A DNA stretch of 64,000 nucleotides, taken from positions 806,001-870,000 of the forward strand of contig NZ_JAHKRR010000001.1 of NCBI RefSeq assembly GCF_018863395.1, written 5' to 3'. The translations under genes were made by a program, and so were the position numbers. Every line of letters starts with the position of its first letter. Within the stretch, counting starts at the first letter, position 1. This stretch comes from Sinomicrobium weinanense (GTDB lineage Bacteria; Bacteroidota; Bacteroidia; Flavobacteriales; Flavobacteriaceae). Positions 24,732-35,200 of this stretch are shown piece by piece. The notes beneath the pieces were generated by a model, which saw only the letters and a program-made list of their open reading frames with translations, searched no databases and was not told the origin of the DNA.

Positions 24732-27700
24732 TTGAAAAAGGAGAAGAAAAAGAGATCGAAGTTTTTACGGATCGCAGCGAGGATATTGCTGGGGTTTTTC
24801 GTGTTTGTCATACTCCTTCTTCTCTTTATCCGTAGTCCCTGGGGGCAGGGGATCATCGTGGATAAGGTCATCTCGTATGTTTCCGGGAAAACCAACACCA
24901 GAGTAGAAATAAAACGCCTTTTTGTCACCTTTTCCGGTAATATTGCCCTCGATGGGTTATTTCTAGAAGATACCAAAGGAGACACGCTTGTCTATTCCCG
25001 GAATCTTGAGGTCGATGTTCCGTTGTGGCCCCTTATCCGGGGCAGGGATATTGCAGTAGACCGGGTGGACTGGTCGGGCTTAAAGGCAAATATTATCAGG
25101 AAAGACTCCCTGGAAGGTTTCAATTTCCAGTTCCTTATCGATGCTTTTGCAGGTGAAGATACTACTGCGGTTGAAACGCCGGATACTACCGGTACAACCC
25201 CCGGTATACACCTGGGGAAGATCAGTTTTGAAGATATGGACCTGGTATATAAAGACGATGTGAGCGGTATGGACGCCCGGCTTAAGCTGGGAGAACTTTT
25301 TCTCAGGATGAAAGAGACTGACCTGGACGGTATGAAGTTCCACATCTCAGAAGCCCGGATCAGCAAAACCGATGCCTGTTATCTGCAAAGCCTGCCGTTT
25401 TCCGAAACCGATGAACCGGAAGATACGGAGACCACCATGCCCCGGCTCATAGTCGATAATTTTGAAATAGAGTCCCTCACCGCGGATTACCGCTCGCTCC
25501 CGGACGGTATTTCCACACAGGTAGACATCGGGAGTTTTACACTGAAATTACCAGGGGCCGATCTTGTAGAAAACTCCGTAAATGCAAACCTTATTCGTCT
25601 CGAAAATTCTGATTTTTTAATTGAAACTACCTCTAACGATAAGGGAGTTAAAGATACATTGAATCAAGAGGTTGAAAAGGTTGGAAATGATGAGCCTTTC
25701 GAATGGCCTGACTGGACGGTACACATCGGGGAAGTGGCTTTGGAAAACAATAATATCAGGTATTTTGCAAACGGCTCCCGGCCCGAACCGGGATCATTTA
25801 ATGCTGATGCCATAAGCCTGGAAAACCTTCATTTTTCCGCAAAGGATATTTTCCTGGCCGATCGGGCAGCAGGGCTAGACCTGGATGGACTTCAATTCCG
25901 CGAGGCCTCGGGGGTCGATCTCAGGGAATTTGTTTTCAGGGCAAAGGCAGATCATAAAAACCTGACCGTTTCCGGTCTTAAGTTACTCTTAAACAACAAC
26001 CGTATCCTCGGTGATCTCACCCTGGACTATAACACCATAAACGAGCTGATACAACACCCGGAAAATGCGGAAATAAGCCTTCGCCTGTCCGATTTTGCCC
26101 TGGCTACCTCATATATTTTCTATGTTCAGCCCGATCTGAAAGAGAACGAATACCTCCTTGCCCTGGGCAAACACAGGCTCAAAGGAAATATAGACACCAA
26201 AGGCACCCTGAACGCTCTTAAGGTCCCCGTGTTCAATATCCGCTGGGGAGAAAACACCGCTATTGATGTTAACGGGAACCTTAGTAACGTAATGGAGCCC
26301 GACAGCCTCAGATATGATCTTTCGGGGATTGATTTCGCTACGGTCAGGGAAGACATCCTCGCTTTCGTTAACGAAGAAGAACTCGGGCTAAGTTTCCCCG
26401 ACACGCTCGCCCTGTCCGGGAATGCCAAAGGCAGCCTGCAGGACGTAGAGGCTGTACTTGATCTCCGGACAACAGATGGCGGAATAAGCCTTGCCGGGAA
26501 TTTTAAAAACGGGGAGGAGATGATTTTTGATGCCGATATGGTAGCAGAAGATCTCCATCTGGAAAAATTATTGCGCAATGAGCAACTTGGCCCGCTGGAC
26601 TTCAGCCTGAAAACTTCCGGAAAAACCCGCGACATTAATACGCTGGACGCTGTCCTCGAAGCAAATGTTTCCCGTTTTGAGATGAAGGACTACACCATAG
26701 AAGACCTTCCGCTTTCCGGGAAGATCACAAACGGGGAGGGAACCATTACTTCCGGATATAAAGACAAGAATGTGGATGTGGCCCTGGAAGCCTTCGTGCA
26801 GCTCGATTCCGTTTCCCCGCGGCTTGTGGCCGATATTGACCTGAAAGGAGCCGACCTGAAAGCGCTGGGCCTCATGCAACAGCCCGTAAAAAGTGCCCTG
26901 AAACTGCATGCGGACTTCAAAGGAAATGCCGAGAGTTTTACCCTGACTTCCAATATAACAGACGGTGTCGCTGTGTATGACAAAGATCCCTACACCATGG
27001 GGGGGCTGACGTTAAAAGCCCTGGCAGACACAGATACCACTTCGGTAGAAATAAGGAACAAAATACTGAACCTGGACCTGTATTCCAATACAGGCCCTAC
27101 GGGAATTACCGACGCACTGCAAAGGCATTTCCGGTCCGTTTTGGGCAATGAACAGGATACGGTATCAATTGCAGGGGATTCGCTTCAAAATAAAGTTCCT
27201 GAAAAACCTGCGGAACTAAAACTAAAGGCCAGGATGAACAATGCCCCCATCCTGAGCGATGTTTTCCTGGCTGGTCTCCAGGAACTGGATACCGTACGGA
27301 TGGAGGTAGACTTTAACGAGCAGGATCGTTATCTCGTAGCCGATATACGCATGCCTCATGCCAATTATTCCGGTAACGAGCTGGACAGCCTGTTGCTTCG
27401 TATCGACTCCCGGAACGGGCAACTTTCGGGGCATTTCGGGTTTAAGGGATTGAATGCAGGCCCGGTAGCTATTAAAAACACCTCGCTGGACGGACGTATT
27501 TCTGACAAAAAACTTTACCTCGATTTCAATGCTTTGCACGAAAAGGAAAAACTTGTCGGGATACAGACAGAAATATCCCGGATAGGGGATACCCTGAATA
27601 TTCATATCAATCCTTCGGAGTTCATCCTTAACAAAAAGCAGTGGAGCATACCGTCTTCCAATGCCATTCTAACCCATGGAAATATTGTGGAATTCCACGA

Positions 27701-29789
27701 TTTCCGGCTTGGGCATAACGGGCAGAAGCTGGACATCCGGAGTGAAATGGCGGCGACTGAAGGGCGGTCCCTGAGTGAAGCCAAAGGGGAGAAAGACCGT
27801 ATTGCCGTACAGTTCAGCAATTTCGGGCTGGATGCTTTGTTCAGTTATCTGAACCCTGAAGAACCTCTCGCCAGCGGCACCCTTAACGGCAATATTGTAG
27901 CAGAAGACCCTTTTGGTATCCCGGGGTTCCTGGCCGACCTCAAGATAGAGCAGCTGGAAGCCATGAAGGCCCCTCTCGGAACACTTTCCGTGAACGCCAG
28001 GTCACCCGGCGGAGAGCGCTATGACTTCGGGCTCGACATGAAGGGTGGGGATATGGACATGGACCTCGCCGGGAGTTATGAGGCCGATGAAACCGGGACA
28101 ATAGAACTGGACCTGAACCTGAATGAACTGAAAACAAGCCTTGCGGAGATCTTTGCCGACGGGCAGATCACCGAGCCGGGAGGATACGTCTCCGGAAAGG
28201 TGAAGGTCAGCGGAACTACGGCAGATCCGGTATACGACGGTGATTTCCGGTTTAACGATGTCCGCTTCAGGGTAACACAGCTCAATACATTGTTCCGGTT
28301 GCCCGATGAACGCCTGAAAATAGACAACGGAGGCCTGTACCTGGACAATTTTGCCTTGGCGGATGAAAATGACAATAGATTTACTGTGAACGGGAAGGTT
28401 GTCACGGAAAATGCACTCAATCCCGTTTTTGACCTGCAATTCAAGACCAAAGATTTTCAGGTGCTCAATTCTACCCGGGAAGATAACGATCTTTTTTACG
28501 GCAAGGCCTTTTTTGATATTGACGCCAAACTAACGGGCGACCTGAACATGCCCAGGATAAGTATGAAACTGAATATAGGTCCGAAAACCGATGTGACCTA
28601 TATCCTCCCCGAATCCGAGCTCGATATAGAGGAAAGGGACGGGGTGGTGATCTTTGTCAACCGGGAAGACCCCGATGATATTCTTGCCAAGACCAGGAAA
28701 GAATCTGCCACCCTGTCCGGTTTTGAGGTATATTCCCTGATCTCCCTGGACCGGAATGCGGTCTTTAATGTTATTATCGATGAACGGACTAACGATAACC
28801 TTCAGGTCTCGGGAGAGACAGATCTGAGCTTTAATATCTATCCCAACGGCAGGACCACCCTGTCCGGAAAATACATAGTCAACAAGGGGCATTACGAAAT
28901 GAACCTGTACAATATGGTACGGCGCAGGTTTGAGCTCGCAGAGGGCAGTAGTATCACCTGGGCCGGGGATCCGTTGGATGCCGAGCTGGACATGAAAGCC
29001 ACCTATGAGGTAAAAGTGGCCGCTTCCCCCTTAATGGCAGGCCAGATCTCGGGCATGAATGAATCGGAAAAGATGAAGTTCAGGCAACAATTACCATTTC
29101 TGGTGTATCTTAACGTAGCAGGAGAGCTCATGGAACCCGATCTCAGTTTTAATCTCGATATGCCGGAAGACAACCAGGGAGCCATAGGCGGACAGGTATA
29201 CAGCCGGGTACAACAGCTCAACAAGCAGGAAGAGGAACTCAATAAACAGGTGTTCTCCCTGCTCGTATTCAAAAGGTTTTTCCCTGAGTCCGGCAGTGAC
29301 GGGAGTGGTGGTGGAGCAGCTTCCATTGCCAGGGACAATCTCAATCAGGCACTTTCAGGGCAGTTGAACGCCCTGTCCGATAAATTGCTGGGAGAATCGG
29401 GAGTAGAGCTCGATTTTGGATTGGACAGCTATACCGATTACCAGGGAAGCAGCCCCCAGGAAAGGACACAACTCGATATTACCGCAAAGAAAAAACTGTT
29501 CAACGACAGGGTCATTGTCAGTGTAGGCAGCGAAGTGGACATACAGGGGAGCAACCAGGAGCCCGGACAGGGCAGCCCCCTCATCGGAAATGTGAGTATT
29601 GAATACCTCCTCACACAAGACGGCAGATACAGACTGAAAGGTTTTCGGAAGAACGAATATGAAAATGTCATTGACGGACAGCTTATCGTAAGTGGCATTG
29701 CCCTGATATTTACCCGGGAATTCAATAAATACAAGGAACTGTTCGAAAAGGCCATCAGGGAAGAAGAAGATGAGAATGATGAGGATTAA
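24732..29789 (+). CDS. tamB: TamB-type translocation and assembly module protein
   Basis: A 1685-residue AsmA/TamB-family protein. One N-terminal membrane helix (about residues 12-35, RILLGFFVFVILLLLFI) anchors it in the inner membrane; the rest is a long periplasmic series of beta-repeats, ending in the DUF490 (TamB) domain in roughly the last 450 residues. Relatives bridge the periplasm as a groove for lipid transport or barrel assembly. Translation starts at TTG; no ATG or GTG is available before an in-frame stop at 24690. The TamL partner follows 70 bp downstream. A short AT-rich patch (25599-25700) encodes an acidic linker. Confidence 0.92.
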   Translation: MKKEKKKRSKFLRIAARILLGFFVFVILLLLFIRSPWGQGIIVDKVISYVSGKTNTRVEIKRLFVTFSGNIALDGLFLEDTKGDTLVYSRNLEVDVPLWPLIRGRDIAVDRVDWSGLKANIIRKDSLEGFNFQFLIDAFAGEDTTAVETPDTTGTTPGIHLGKISFEDMDLVYKDDVSGMDARLKLGELFLRMKETDLDGMKFHISEARISKTDACYLQSLPFSETDEPEDTETTMPRLIVDNFEIESLTADYRSLPDGISTQVDIGSFTLKLPGADLVENSVNANLIRLENSDFLIETTSNDKGVKDTLNQEVEKVGNDEPFEWPDWTVHIGEVALENNNIRYFANGSRPEPGSFNADAISLENLHFSAKDIFLADRAAGLDLDGLQFREASGVDLREFVFRAKADHKNLTVSGLKLLLNNNRILGDLTLDYNTINELIQHPENAEISLRLSDFALATSYIFYVQPDLKENEYLLALGKHRLKGNIDTKGTLNALKVPVFNIRWGENTAIDVNGNLSNVMEPDSLRYDLSGIDFATVREDILAFVNEEELGLSFPDTLALSGNAKGSLQDVEAVLDLRTTDGGISLAGNFKNGEEMIFDADMVAEDLHLEKLLRNEQLGPLDFSLKTSGKTRDINTLDAVLEANVSRFEMKDYTIEDLPLSGKITNGEGTITSGYKDKNVDVALEAFVQLDSVSPRLVADIDLKGADLKALGLMQQPVKSALKLHADFKGNAESFTLTSNITDGVAVYDKDPYTMGGLTLKALADTDTTSVEIRNKILNLDLYSNTGPTGITDALQRHFRSVLGNEQDTVSIAGDSLQNKVPEKPAELKLKARMNNAPILSDVFLAGLQELDTVRMEVDFNEQDRYLVADIRMPHANYSGNELDSLLLRIDSRNGQLSGHFGFKGLNAGPVAIKNTSLDGRISDKKLYLDFNALHEKEKLVGIQTEISRIGDTLNIHINPSEFILNKKQWSIPSSNAILTHGNIVEFHDFRLGHNGQKLDIRSEMAATEGRSLSEAKGEKDRIAVQFSNFGLDALFSYLNPEEPLASGTLNGNIVAEDPFGIPGFLADLKIEQLEAMKAPLGTLSVNARSPGGERYDFGLDMKGGDMDMDLAGSYEADETGTIELDLNLNELKTSLAEIFADGQITEPGGYVSGKVKVSGTTADPVYDGDFRFNDVRFRVTQLNTLFRLPDERLKIDNGGLYLDNFALADENDNRFTVNGKVVTENALNPVFDLQFKTKDFQVLNSTREDNDLFYGKAFFDIDAKLTGDLNMPRISMKLNIGPKTDVTYILPESELDIEERDGVVIFVNREDPDDILAKTRKESATLSGFEVYSLISLDRNAVFNVIIDERTNDNLQVSGETDLSFNIYPNGRTTLSGKYIVNKGHYEMNLYNMVRRRFELAEGSSITWAGDPLDAELDMKATYEVKVAASPLMAGQISGMNESEKMKFRQQLPFLVYLNVAGELMEPDLSFNLDMPEDNQGAIGGQVYSRVQQLNKQEEELNKQVFSLLVFKRFFPESGSDGSGGGAASIARDNLNQALSGQLNALSDKLLGESGVELDFGLDSYTDYQGSSPQERTQLDITAKKKLFNDRVIVSVGSEVDIQGSNQEPGQGSPLIGNVSIEYLLTQDGRYRLKGFRKNEYENVIDGQLIVSGIALIFTREFNKYKELFEKAIREEEDENDED

Positions 29790-29858
29790 TGTGTCAATCA
29801 GGAGATCAGATAAAATTTTATTAAGGCAGGATATCACGCGAAGAACAAAAAAGTATAT

Positions 29859-32174
29859 ATGAGCATAAGGGCTTTGAACATACGGAAACAGACCGGGGGA
29901 TTTTTAAGAAAAAGTTTTTTCGCAGGAGTGTGTGCACTGCTGCTTTCGGCCTGTAGCGTAAAAAAATACATGCCGGAGGAGGAATTGCTGTATACAGGGG
30001 CAGATATTGAAGTCCAGGTTCCGGATTCCTTAAAAGAAGGGATCAAAGACCTGGGGAGTATTAAAACAGAACTGGAAGGCGTGTTGAAGCCCAAACCCAA
30101 CAGTAAAAGCCTGGGAGTCCACTGGGGGCTGCTCGCACATTACAAGGTTCAGCGAGAAAAACCGGGGTTTATCAATAAATTCCTGAACAAGAAAATCGGG
30201 GAAAAGCCGGTCTATGCTTCCGATGTAAAAACCTCAAGAACAGAAGATATTATCCGGAACCGGTTAGAGAACAGGGGATTTTTTTACAGCAATGTTACTT
30301 CTGAACTTCAAAAATATAAAGACAAGAGAGAGGCCCAAGCCTTCTATACTGTTCGGCTCGCACAACCTTATCTGATGGAAAATTACGTCGTAGACCCGGA
30401 TACGGTTCCCGTAGTAAAGGATATAGAACAAAACCTGGGTGGAACAAGGATCAGATCCGGTTCGAGGTTTGACCTGGGAATGTTGAAAGCAGAAAGGGAA
30501 CGCCTGGACAAAGTAGTTAAGGGCAAAGGTTACTATAACTTCAGTCCTGGCTTCCTGATCTTTGAGGCAGACACGAACCAATATAAAAATAAGAAATTCG
30601 ATCTCTTCCTTCGGCTCAAAAAGGATGTTCCCCCGAAAGCTACGGTACCTTACCGTATAGAACAGGTAACCATTTATCCGAATTATGTGGCGCAAGACAC
30701 GATAAACCGGGATACCGTAAAACTGGATAACAAAGATTTTATCCAGGGTGAAGATTTTTTCAAACCCAAACGTCTCGATCCTTTTGTGCTCATAAAAAAA
30801 GGGCAGCAATACAACCCGGACGTTTCCCGGAATACCAGCCGCAGGCTCACTTCAATAGGGACTTATAAATTTGTGAATATCCGTTATGACGAGATCGATT
30901 CTCTGGCTACCGATAGTACAGGGGCCCTGGCCGCCAGTATTTATTTGTCTCCCATGAACAAAAGATCGCTTCGTGCAGAATTACAGGGAGTAGCGAAATC
31001 CAACAACTTTGTGGGGCCTAACCTGGCATTAACCGTGACCAACAGAAACCTCTTTAACGGAGGGGAGATCCTCAATATTACCGCTACGGCCGGGTATGAA
31101 ATGCAGATTGCAGGAGGGGACCAGGCCGGGCTGAACAGCCTGCAGCTTGGTTTGAAGACCGACCTGATCTTTCCCCGGATGTTGTTCCCCATCCGCATTC
31201 AGGACGACTGGTTTAAATACGCCATTCCAAAGACAAAGATCAGCCTGGGGGTAGATTACCTGAAGAGGAGTAAACTATACAGCCTTACCTCCGTCTCTTC
31301 TACTTTCGGTTATATATGGGATGCGAACAGGTACGTCACCCATGAGTTTAATCCCGTTTCCCTGAATTATGTGAACCTGGGAAATACCACTCCGGAATTT
31401 GAAAAGATCCTGGCCGACAATCCTTTTTTGCAAAGCAGTTTTAACCAGCAGTTTATTGCCGGACTTACATATTCTTTTACCTATAACGGTATGGTGGATG
31501 TTTATAACAGGCACCAGTTCTTTTTTAATTCTACTTTTGATATTGCCGGAAATTTAATAGACCTTTTCAGTGGAGGAAATGAAAGGCCCCGCACTTTTCT
31601 GGGCCTGGAATACTCGCAATATGCAAAAGCCGATGTAGATATCCGGTATCACTTCCGGCTGAATGGGGAACAAAAGATCGCGACCCGATTTTTTGCGGGA
31701 TTGGGTGTGCCTTACGGAAACTCGGATATTATGCCGTACAGCAAATTGTTCTTTTCGGGAGGGCCGTATAGTGTAAGGGCCTTCCGTATCCGTTCTCTCG
31801 GTCCGGGAACATTTAACCCGGAAGATTCAGGCGCCGGCTCTTTTTTCGACCAGACAGGGAACCTGAGACTGGAATTCAACGTGGAATACCGATTTCCGAT
31901 CATATCTTACCTCAAGGGAGCCTTGTTTGCCGATGCCGGCAATGTATGGAACACCACAGAGAACGACGCCCTTCCCGGCGGAAAGTTCAGCGGAAGTTTT
32001 ATAAAGGAACTCGGCGTAGGGGCAGGCGCCGGGATGCGTCTCGATATTCAGGGTTTTGTAATACGCCTGGACCTGGCCGCACCACTTAGCAAACCCTGGC
32101 TGCCGGAAGGAAAGCGATGGAAGTTCGACTACGAGAACCCGGTGGTGAATTTTGCGATAGGATATCCTTTTTGA
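29859..32174 (+). CDS. tamL: TamL: outer-membrane BamA/TamA-family lipoprotein
   Basis: A 771-residue Omp85-superfamily protein. The signal peptide ends at the lipobox LLSAC (Cys32), the feature that separates Bacteroidota TamL from proteobacterial TamA. POTRA-like domains occupy about residues 40-400 and a C-terminal 16-strand barrel the rest. FSGGPYSVRAFRIRSLGPG is the conserved VRGF/Y-type lid-lock motif, here as VRAF. The chain ends in Phe (NFAIGYPF), as barrel proteins do. It pairs with TamB encoded directly upstream. Confidence 0.92.
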   Translation: MSIRALNIRKQTGGFLRKSFFAGVCALLLSACSVKKYMPEEELLYTGADIEVQVPDSLKEGIKDLGSIKTELEGVLKPKPNSKSLGVHWGLLAHYKVQREKPGFINKFLNKKIGEKPVYASDVKTSRTEDIIRNRLENRGFFYSNVTSELQKYKDKREAQAFYTVRLAQPYLMENYVVDPDTVPVVKDIEQNLGGTRIRSGSRFDLGMLKAERERLDKVVKGKGYYNFSPGFLIFEADTNQYKNKKFDLFLRLKKDVPPKATVPYRIEQVTIYPNYVAQDTINRDTVKLDNKDFIQGEDFFKPKRLDPFVLIKKGQQYNPDVSRNTSRRLTSIGTYKFVNIRYDEIDSLATDSTGALAASIYLSPMNKRSLRAELQGVAKSNNFVGPNLALTVTNRNLFNGGEILNITATAGYEMQIAGGDQAGLNSLQLGLKTDLIFPRMLFPIRIQDDWFKYAIPKTKISLGVDYLKRSKLYSLTSVSSTFGYIWDANRYVTHEFNPVSLNYVNLGNTTPEFEKILADNPFLQSSFNQQFIAGLTYSFTYNGMVDVYNRHQFFFNSTFDIAGNLIDLFSGGNERPRTFLGLEYSQYAKADVDIRYHFRLNGEQKIATRFFAGLGVPYGNSDIMPYSKLFFSGGPYSVRAFRIRSLGPGTFNPEDSGAGSFFDQTGNLRLEFNVEYRFPIISYLKGALFADAGNVWNTTENDALPGGKFSGSFIKELGVGAGAGMRLDIQGFVIRLDLAAPLSKPWLPEGKRWKFDYENPVVNFAIGYPF

Positions 32175-32175
32175 T

Positions 32176-32249
32176 AAAGTTCAAAGTTTAAGGTTCAAGG
32201 TTCAAGGTTTGGGTATGAACCGAAACTTTAAGCTTTGAACCTTAAACCT
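32176..32249. repeat. Opposed AAGGTTC heptamer blocks between tamL and purL
   Basis: Forward units AAAGTTC, AAAGTTT, AAGGTTC, AAGGTTC, AAGGTTT (32176-32210) face complementary units at 32222-32249, which read on the minus strand AGGTTTA, AGGTTCA, AAGCTTA, AAGTTTC. The arms are separated by about 11 bp, so a long imperfect hairpin can form. The flanking genes are convergent, so it may serve as a two-way transcription end. Confidence 0.7.
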
Positions 32250-32255
32250 CTTATC

Positions 32256-35200
32256 CTAAGCACAGTCGAAGGGCTGAACTTTCCCATTCCCTTCCAGCCA
32301 TTTCCTGGCATTCACAAAGGCCTCTATCCACGGAGAAACTTCATCGTTCCTGTCATTCGGATAGTATGCCCAGTTCCACGGAAATATGGAACGCTCAAAG
32401 TGTGGCATGGCCACCAGGTGCCTGCCATCGTCAGAAACCATCATGGCTGTGTTGTAATCCGAACCGTTCGGGTTGGCCGGATAGCCTTCGTAAGCAAATT
32501 TGGCCACGATGTTATAACGGGACGCTTCGTACGGAAAACTGAATTTGCCTTCCCCGTGTGCAGACCATATTCCCAGCCTGGTGCCGGCAAGGGAGCCGAG
32601 CATTACCGAATTGTTCGGTTGTATTTCCACAGCCGAGAAGGTACATTCGAATTTACGGGACTCGTTGTGCAGCATTTTCGGTTTTTGTTCATGCCCGGGG
32701 TTTATCAGCCCCAGTTCAACAAATAGCTGGCAGCCGTTACAGACCCCGAGAGAGAGCGTGTCTTCCCGTTTAAAGAAATTTTCGAGGGCTGTTCTTGCCT
32801 TTTCATTGTAGAGGAATGCTCCGGCCCACCCTTTGGCAGAACCGAGGACGTCAGAGTTGGAAAATCCTCCCACGGCACCGATAAAACGAATATCCTCGAG
32901 GGTTTCCCTTCCGGAGATCAGATCGGTCATATGTACGTCCTTAACATCAAACCCGGCCATATACATGGCATTGGCCATCTCGCGTTCGGAATTGCTCCCT
33001 TTTTCCCTGAGGATGGCGGCCTTTGGTCTTCCTTTTGTTTCGTTAAGAGGTTGAATAACAGGGCGTTTCCCGGTAAATGAAGCGGGAAAATCATATTTTA
33101 AAGGCTGCTTCTTATAATTGTCAAAACGCTGCTCCGCCTTTTCTTCCCCGCTCTGTTTTTTATCGAGCAGGAAAGAGGTTTTGTACCAGGTGTCTCTCAG
33201 GCTGCTTATGCTGAACGAGAAATTGTCGCTGTTGTTTTTCAGTTGCAGGCGGTCGCCCTCCACGACGTTTCCGATACGGAAAAACTCGATGCCGTTTTCG
33301 GTAAGAAAGTCTTCTGCTTCGGAAGAAACGGCCTGGAACACTATACCTGCATTTTCATTGAACAGTAGTTTTACAGAATCGGGTTCTCCCAGGGCGGTAA
33401 GGTCCAACTGTGCTCCCAGGTTATTGTCCGCAAAACACATTTCGAGAAGCGTGGTAATAAGCCCGCCGCTTCCCACATCGTGGCCGGCCGCTATTTTGCG
33501 GTCTTTAATAAGCTGCTGTACCGTATCAAACGCCTTTTTGAAATAACCTGCATCCTGAATGGTAGGGGCCTCGCTACCTATTTTATTGCGGACCTGTGCA
33601 AAAGACGATCCGCCGAGTTTAAATTTGTCAGCAGAAAGGTTTATGTAATAGATACTTCCACTGTTTCGTTGCAATACGGGCTCAACGATGCCTGTAATAT
33701 CATTACAGTTTCCGGCTGCGGAGATGATAACGGTCCCCGGGGCGATGACCTCTTCGTCGGGATATTTTTGTTTCATGGAAAGGGAATCCTTGCCCGTAGG
33801 GATGTTTATCCCGAGTGCAATGGCAAAATCCGAGCATCCTTTTACGGCTTCGTAAAGCCGGGCATCTTCACCTTCGTTTTTACAGGGCCACATCCAGTTG
33901 GCGGAGAGGGATACACTTTTTAAACCATCTTTAAGCGGCGCCCATACCAGGTTGGTCAGTGCTTCGGCAATACTGTTCCGGCTTCCGGCCACAGGGTCGA
34001 TCAGGGCAGAGACGGGGGAGTGGCCGATGGACGTGGCTACTCCTTCCCGGCCCTGGTAATCCAGGGCCATGACCCCACAATTGTTCAGGGGCAGTTGCAG
34101 GGGGCCGGTGCATTGTTGTTTGGCAACACGTCCGCTAACACAACGGTCTACTTTGTTGGTCAGCCAGTCTTTACAGGCCACGGCTTCCAGTTGCAATACC
34201 TGTCGGAGGTAGTCTTCCAGATGATTGGTATCGTATTCCGGATCGGCGTATTTAATCGGTACCGTTTTGTCTTTCATAATGGTTTTCGGGGAACTGCCGA
34301 ACATGTCCTCCAGTTCAAGGTCCATGGGTTTCAGTCCGTTGGAGGAGGATTCGAAAGTAAAGCGATCGTCGCCTGTAACGTCCCCTACCTGGTACATGGG
34401 TGAACGCTCCCTTTCGGCTATACGGCGCAGTGTATCAACATCTTTTTCCCCGATGACCAATCCCATACGTTCCTGCGATTCATTCCCTATGATCTCTTTG
34501 GCGGAGAGTGTGGGATCGCCGATGGGAAGTTTGTCCAGGTCTATTTTTCCACCGGTTTCTTCCACCAGTTCTGAAAGACAGTTCAGATGTCCCCCAGCAC
34601 CGTGATCGTGAATAGAGACGATGGTATTGACCTCGTTTTCCACCATACCTCGAACGGCATTGGCGGCCCGTTTTTGCATTTCAGGGTTGGAGCGTTGGAT
34701 GGCATTGAGTTCGATGCCGCTGCTGAATTCCCCGGTATCTGCCGAAGAAACGGCGGCGCCTCCCATACCTATGCGATAGTTGTCCCCGCCTAGTATCACT
34801 ATTTTATCCCCTTTTTTCGGAGTTTGTTTTTTGGATTGGTCCGCTTTGCCGTAACCGATACCTCCGGCCAGCATAATAACCTTGTCAAATCCCAGTTTAC
34901 GGGCATTTTCCTGGTGCTCGAAGGTGAGAAGGGACCCCGTAATGAGGGGCTGTCCGAACTTATTGCCAAAATCGGAGGCTCCGTTAGAGGCTTTGATAAG
35001 GATGTCCATCGGGGTTTGGTAGAGCCATTTCCTTTCGGGCATTCCGTTTTCCCATGGACGGTTTTCTTCAAGGCGGGAATAAGAGGTCATATAAACAGCT
35101 GTACCTGCAAGTGGCAGTGAACCCTGCCCGCCGGCCAGCCTGTCGCGGATCTCACCTCCCGATCCGGTTGCAGCACCGTTGAACGGTTCTACCGTGGTGG

